From Apostichopus japonicus (Eukaryota; Echinodermata; Holothuroidea; Aspidochirotida; Stichopodidae), in contig NC_092569.1 in NCBI RefSeq assembly GCF_037975245.1, positions 18,845,001 through 18,909,000 of the forward strand: 64,000 nt of DNA, given 5' to 3'. A program made the translations under genes and the position numbers. The notes under the pieces are model-generated. The model saw only the letters and a program-made list of their open reading frames with translations, did not search any database and was not told where the DNA came from. Positions 61,386 through 64,000 of the stretch are shown piece after piece (position 1 is the first letter of the stretch; the number at the start of each line of letters is the position of its first letter).

Positions 61386-61810
61386 GTTGTTGAGTTATAA
61401 TAATTTCCAAGAGAATGTATAAAAGGTAAATTTTTATTTTCTTTCTAAAATAATGACTACAACGTTTAGTGTGTATGTAGTAAATGCGACCGAAGACACT
61501 AGAGCGGTTTGTTAAATACCCCAACTCGGCTAGCAGCGCTGCTATATGATGTATATAAGCTATCAGTACGAACGAAGCACCGTCGTTATTCGCATGAACG
61601 ATACAATCAGCTGGTCGATGAAAGAAAATCAGCTGTTCGTCATTGACACTTTGCCCTCTGCGGTTAGTAATATCGAGGGTTTTCCCAACCGTCAACCAAT
61701 CACAATCCCGTAACTTAGGCATCAGGCTCCGCCCATTAACTCAGCGTTGAATGAACAACGCGGTATTGCTAGGCGACTTTACTTCATCGCTAGGGGGAAT
61801 ATTGTTTACA
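61386..61810 (-). promoter_or_regulatory. Presumed SoxF 5' UTR and proximal promoter region
   Basis: Lies directly upstream of the SoxF ATG and looks less AT-rich than the flanks. An inverted CCAAT box is at 61696-61700 (plus-strand AACCAATCAC). A forkhead-type TGTTTAC (GTAAACA on the gene strand) is at 61803-61809. No convincing TATA box on the minus strand was found. A 122-codon minus-strand frame (61722-61354) runs out of frame across the SoxF ATG and would act as an upstream ORF if transcription starts above it. The transcription start is unknown, so this is a positional inference. Confidence 0.35.
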
Positions 61811-62531
61811 CGCTCAATTAAATCGTTGATAATACACAATTTTTCACAGTCTGTTCGATATTTTAATAATATTTTGGCAAATTAGGGTGAACATTAATAA
61901 ATTTTATATAGTTAATGTTGAGATGATGTAAAACAAAGGAATGTATATTTTTGAAAATTACGTTGAATAATATTTATCGCCCCTAACAGCAAGTGTTCTC
62001 ATACAGATCACATGACGACCAACTTGTTTGTCAGTCCAGAGTTCTTCTTTACAGTGTGTATACACGCAGCATGTTCTGACAGGTTTCGTTTTAAAGGTAT
62101 CTCTTACTAAATAGGCTCCACCCCACTATATATCAAATCATTTGGCAACCGGTGTTATTAGAGAGGGAGAGAGAGAGAACGTCCACAAGAAAAATCTTTG
62201 GCAAACAAATTCGATTCCCTAAATGTTTCAGGTAGATGCTGCAAGTAGTATATTTAATATTATCGATTTAAAATAGGTGAGGGTCACGTTGGGGTTGTAG
62301 CAGCCTTGTAGGTCACTTATTGTGATATGTAATTACAGTTTGATTTATCTATAGTTCCGTAACTTATGCCATATTTTGATGTTTAAGGTCGAGATTATGT
62401 GTTCAAGTTGCAACTATATATATATATGAACAAGAGGTGGAGAGAGAAAGAGAGCGGTATACACCAATTAGAAATGGATCTTACTACTAAGATTAGCCGC
62501 CTTGTAATATTGACCTCGATTAGTGATAAAG

Positions 62532-62573
62532 GAATAATAATAATAATAATAATGACAATAATAATAATAATAA
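62532..62573. repeat. (AAT)n microsatellite
   Basis: Two AAT runs separated by AATGACAAT. Confidence 0.95.
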
Positions 62574-62857
62574 ATACGGTGCATATTCTACGTGTTGTAT
62601 ATGCTTTCTGTGTGGTTGCTCAACAACGACGGTGATCATTTGTATTACCTATAGGAAGATTGTATATGTACAATAGCTATTAGGAACAGTTTTGAACATC
62701 AGTTTGGAACACGCATGACTAACAAGTTAAAGAGATATATTGCGTTGAGCCTGTTGTTGTCGTTTTCATGCTATGATTTCTGTACAAGGCAGCAGTTTCA
62801 CTTTAACAGTTCAACTTTCATTTCAACAGATTAACATTTCGTCTCATTTATACGTAT

Positions 62858-62864
62858 TTATATA

Positions 62865-62895
<31 letters not shown>

Positions 62896-62935
62896 TTATA
62901 TATATATATGTGTGTGTGTGTGGGTGTGTTTGTGT
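62858..62935. repeat. (TA)n(TG)n compound microsatellite
   Basis: TA runs with TACATA and TTATA breaks, passing into TG repeats. Confidence 0.95.
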
Positions 62936-64000
62936 AGTGTAAATGAGAGAGAGGGGGTGGGTGAGTAGGGCGGATGGGGTATTACATATGGGCACAATGC
63001 GTTTTTTTTGTAATCTTGCCCCAAAATGAGCAACAGTCAGAATATTTTGGTATCATCATTAAAAACTCTCTATTTCTCTATTGTTTGAAATGAAGTTAAT
63101 GACCTCTCACATATTGAACATTGCTGTTCGGCTATGTACGCCTACTTCGGGGACGTATAGTATCCCATTTAACAAGATCGCCCTAAATCAACAACCAAAG
63201 GCAAGGTACTGCTGTAAGACGACCTTCAGAAGTAAATAACATATATATAGTACCACTGAAGAAAAAGAGAAACATCATCTAAAGATCACGATGAACTCCT
63301 ACTTTATCTTTTCCTTTTGAAATATTGATAGTATTAAATGTCAAATTTTGTGCCAAACTTGGAACTTGAAGTAAACAAATGATGTTTACATAGGTATATA
63401 TCACACTCACACACACATAGAAGAAGTTATACAGGTTTCTTAAAATAGTTGCACACCATGTTCTGTTTTATGATGTGAATCAACTCCCAGCTGAGTGACG
63501 GTGAATGCATCGTTTATGAAAATAACCATTTCCTTGTTGTTATTTTGGTATAACTTCACACTTCCTGTAATTTAATCGGTGCATGGTGGGTGGACCATGA
63601 TCCAGCTCCGTGCTATGAGTTCAGTTCCAACCGCGTAAAAACATAATTCAAGGTCAACGCATGATTTGAGGGTGACGCAACCCCCCCCCCTGCCCCCACC
63701 CTCACGCACTCCATCCCTCCCCACCTCCGTTGACATTATAGTCTCTGGATGAAGACAAACGTAAAGAACAACTTCCCAAAAACAGCTTAGGAAAACTTAT
63801 ACTATGTGGAAGATTTAACGTGTTTTATACACACAACGTTGAAGACTCGACGAAGTCTTCGTGAAGATATCATTGGGCAACATGTGTTTCAATTTTCTTA
63901 TGATTTGTGTTTCTTCATTTATTAAAATGTATATTTTCTGTCATTGAAAAGCATTTTGCAAATTCTAAGTCTAACATATATTGAAGCTCTTAACATGACC

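Larger units (their letters stand above)
61811..64000. other. 5' flank of SoxF, no second gene seen
   Basis: AT-rich with microsatellites at 62.5 and 62.9 kb and a C tract near 63680. Possible upstream non-coding SoxF exons or enhancers cannot be identified from sequence alone. Confidence 0.55.

Overview
The window is animal nuclear DNA, AT-rich, with one recognisable protein-coding gene. That gene is a SoxF-class HMG-box transcription factor on the minus strand, in two coding exons (61383-61085 and 52390-51126) separated by an 8.7 kb intron that splits the HMG box. The box sequence and the intron position are those of the Sox7/17/18 (SoxF) group. The conceptual protein is 521 residues, with a 17-residue polyglutamine tract and a divergent SoxF-like C-terminal acidic motif. 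A single SoxF gene, very frequent TAGGCCTA/TATAGGC words and abundant small non-autonomous transposons suggest a marine invertebrate deuterostome. An echinoderm, possibly a sea cucumber, is my best guess, but the species cannot be proved from the sequence.

Layout. Bases 1-51,000 lie downstream of SoxF and form a repeat-rich gene desert. They hold minisatellites (0.4-0.8, 1.3-1.8, 12.9-13.1 and 38.1 kb), a G-rich degenerate array (10.5-11.3 kb), a 1.8 kb TCTAY satellite with a ~171 bp higher-order period (24.0-25.8 kb), and several local duplications (15.9/16.7, 17.3/17.9 and 39.2/39.5 kb). Several mobile-element families also sit here. Bases 51,126-61,385 are SoxF with its large intron. Bases 61,386-64,000 are its 5' flank, with the presumed promoter, and no second gene.

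Mobile elements carry most of the interest. Four elements (10.8, 21.5, 40.9 and 45.1 kb) have short terminal inverted repeats and exact 8-bp target-site duplications, which marks them as non-autonomous hAT-type MITEs. The elements at 10.8 and 21.5 kb share their interior, but in the second the right part is replaced by ~150 bp that also occurs, inverted and with a longer open frame, 0.9 kb away: a likely capture event. A pair of TTAA-flanked MITEs (2.3 and 36.6 kb) lie in opposite orientation. Another MITE-like family, with ends like GRAATGNYCCTTTAA and usually a CRE-like TGACGTCA near one end, has about nine full or partial copies. A Penelope-type terminal fragment at 15.4 kb carries a hammerhead-ribozyme-like motif on the minus strand.

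I saw no rRNA, no intact tRNA gene, no CRISPR array and no viral or bacterial gene cluster. Apart from the SoxF exons, almost all open frames are short chance frames or lie in repeats. The exceptions worth a second look are a protein-like fragment at 22.85-23.06 kb and the unusually open 53.8-56.7 kb part of the SoxF intron.
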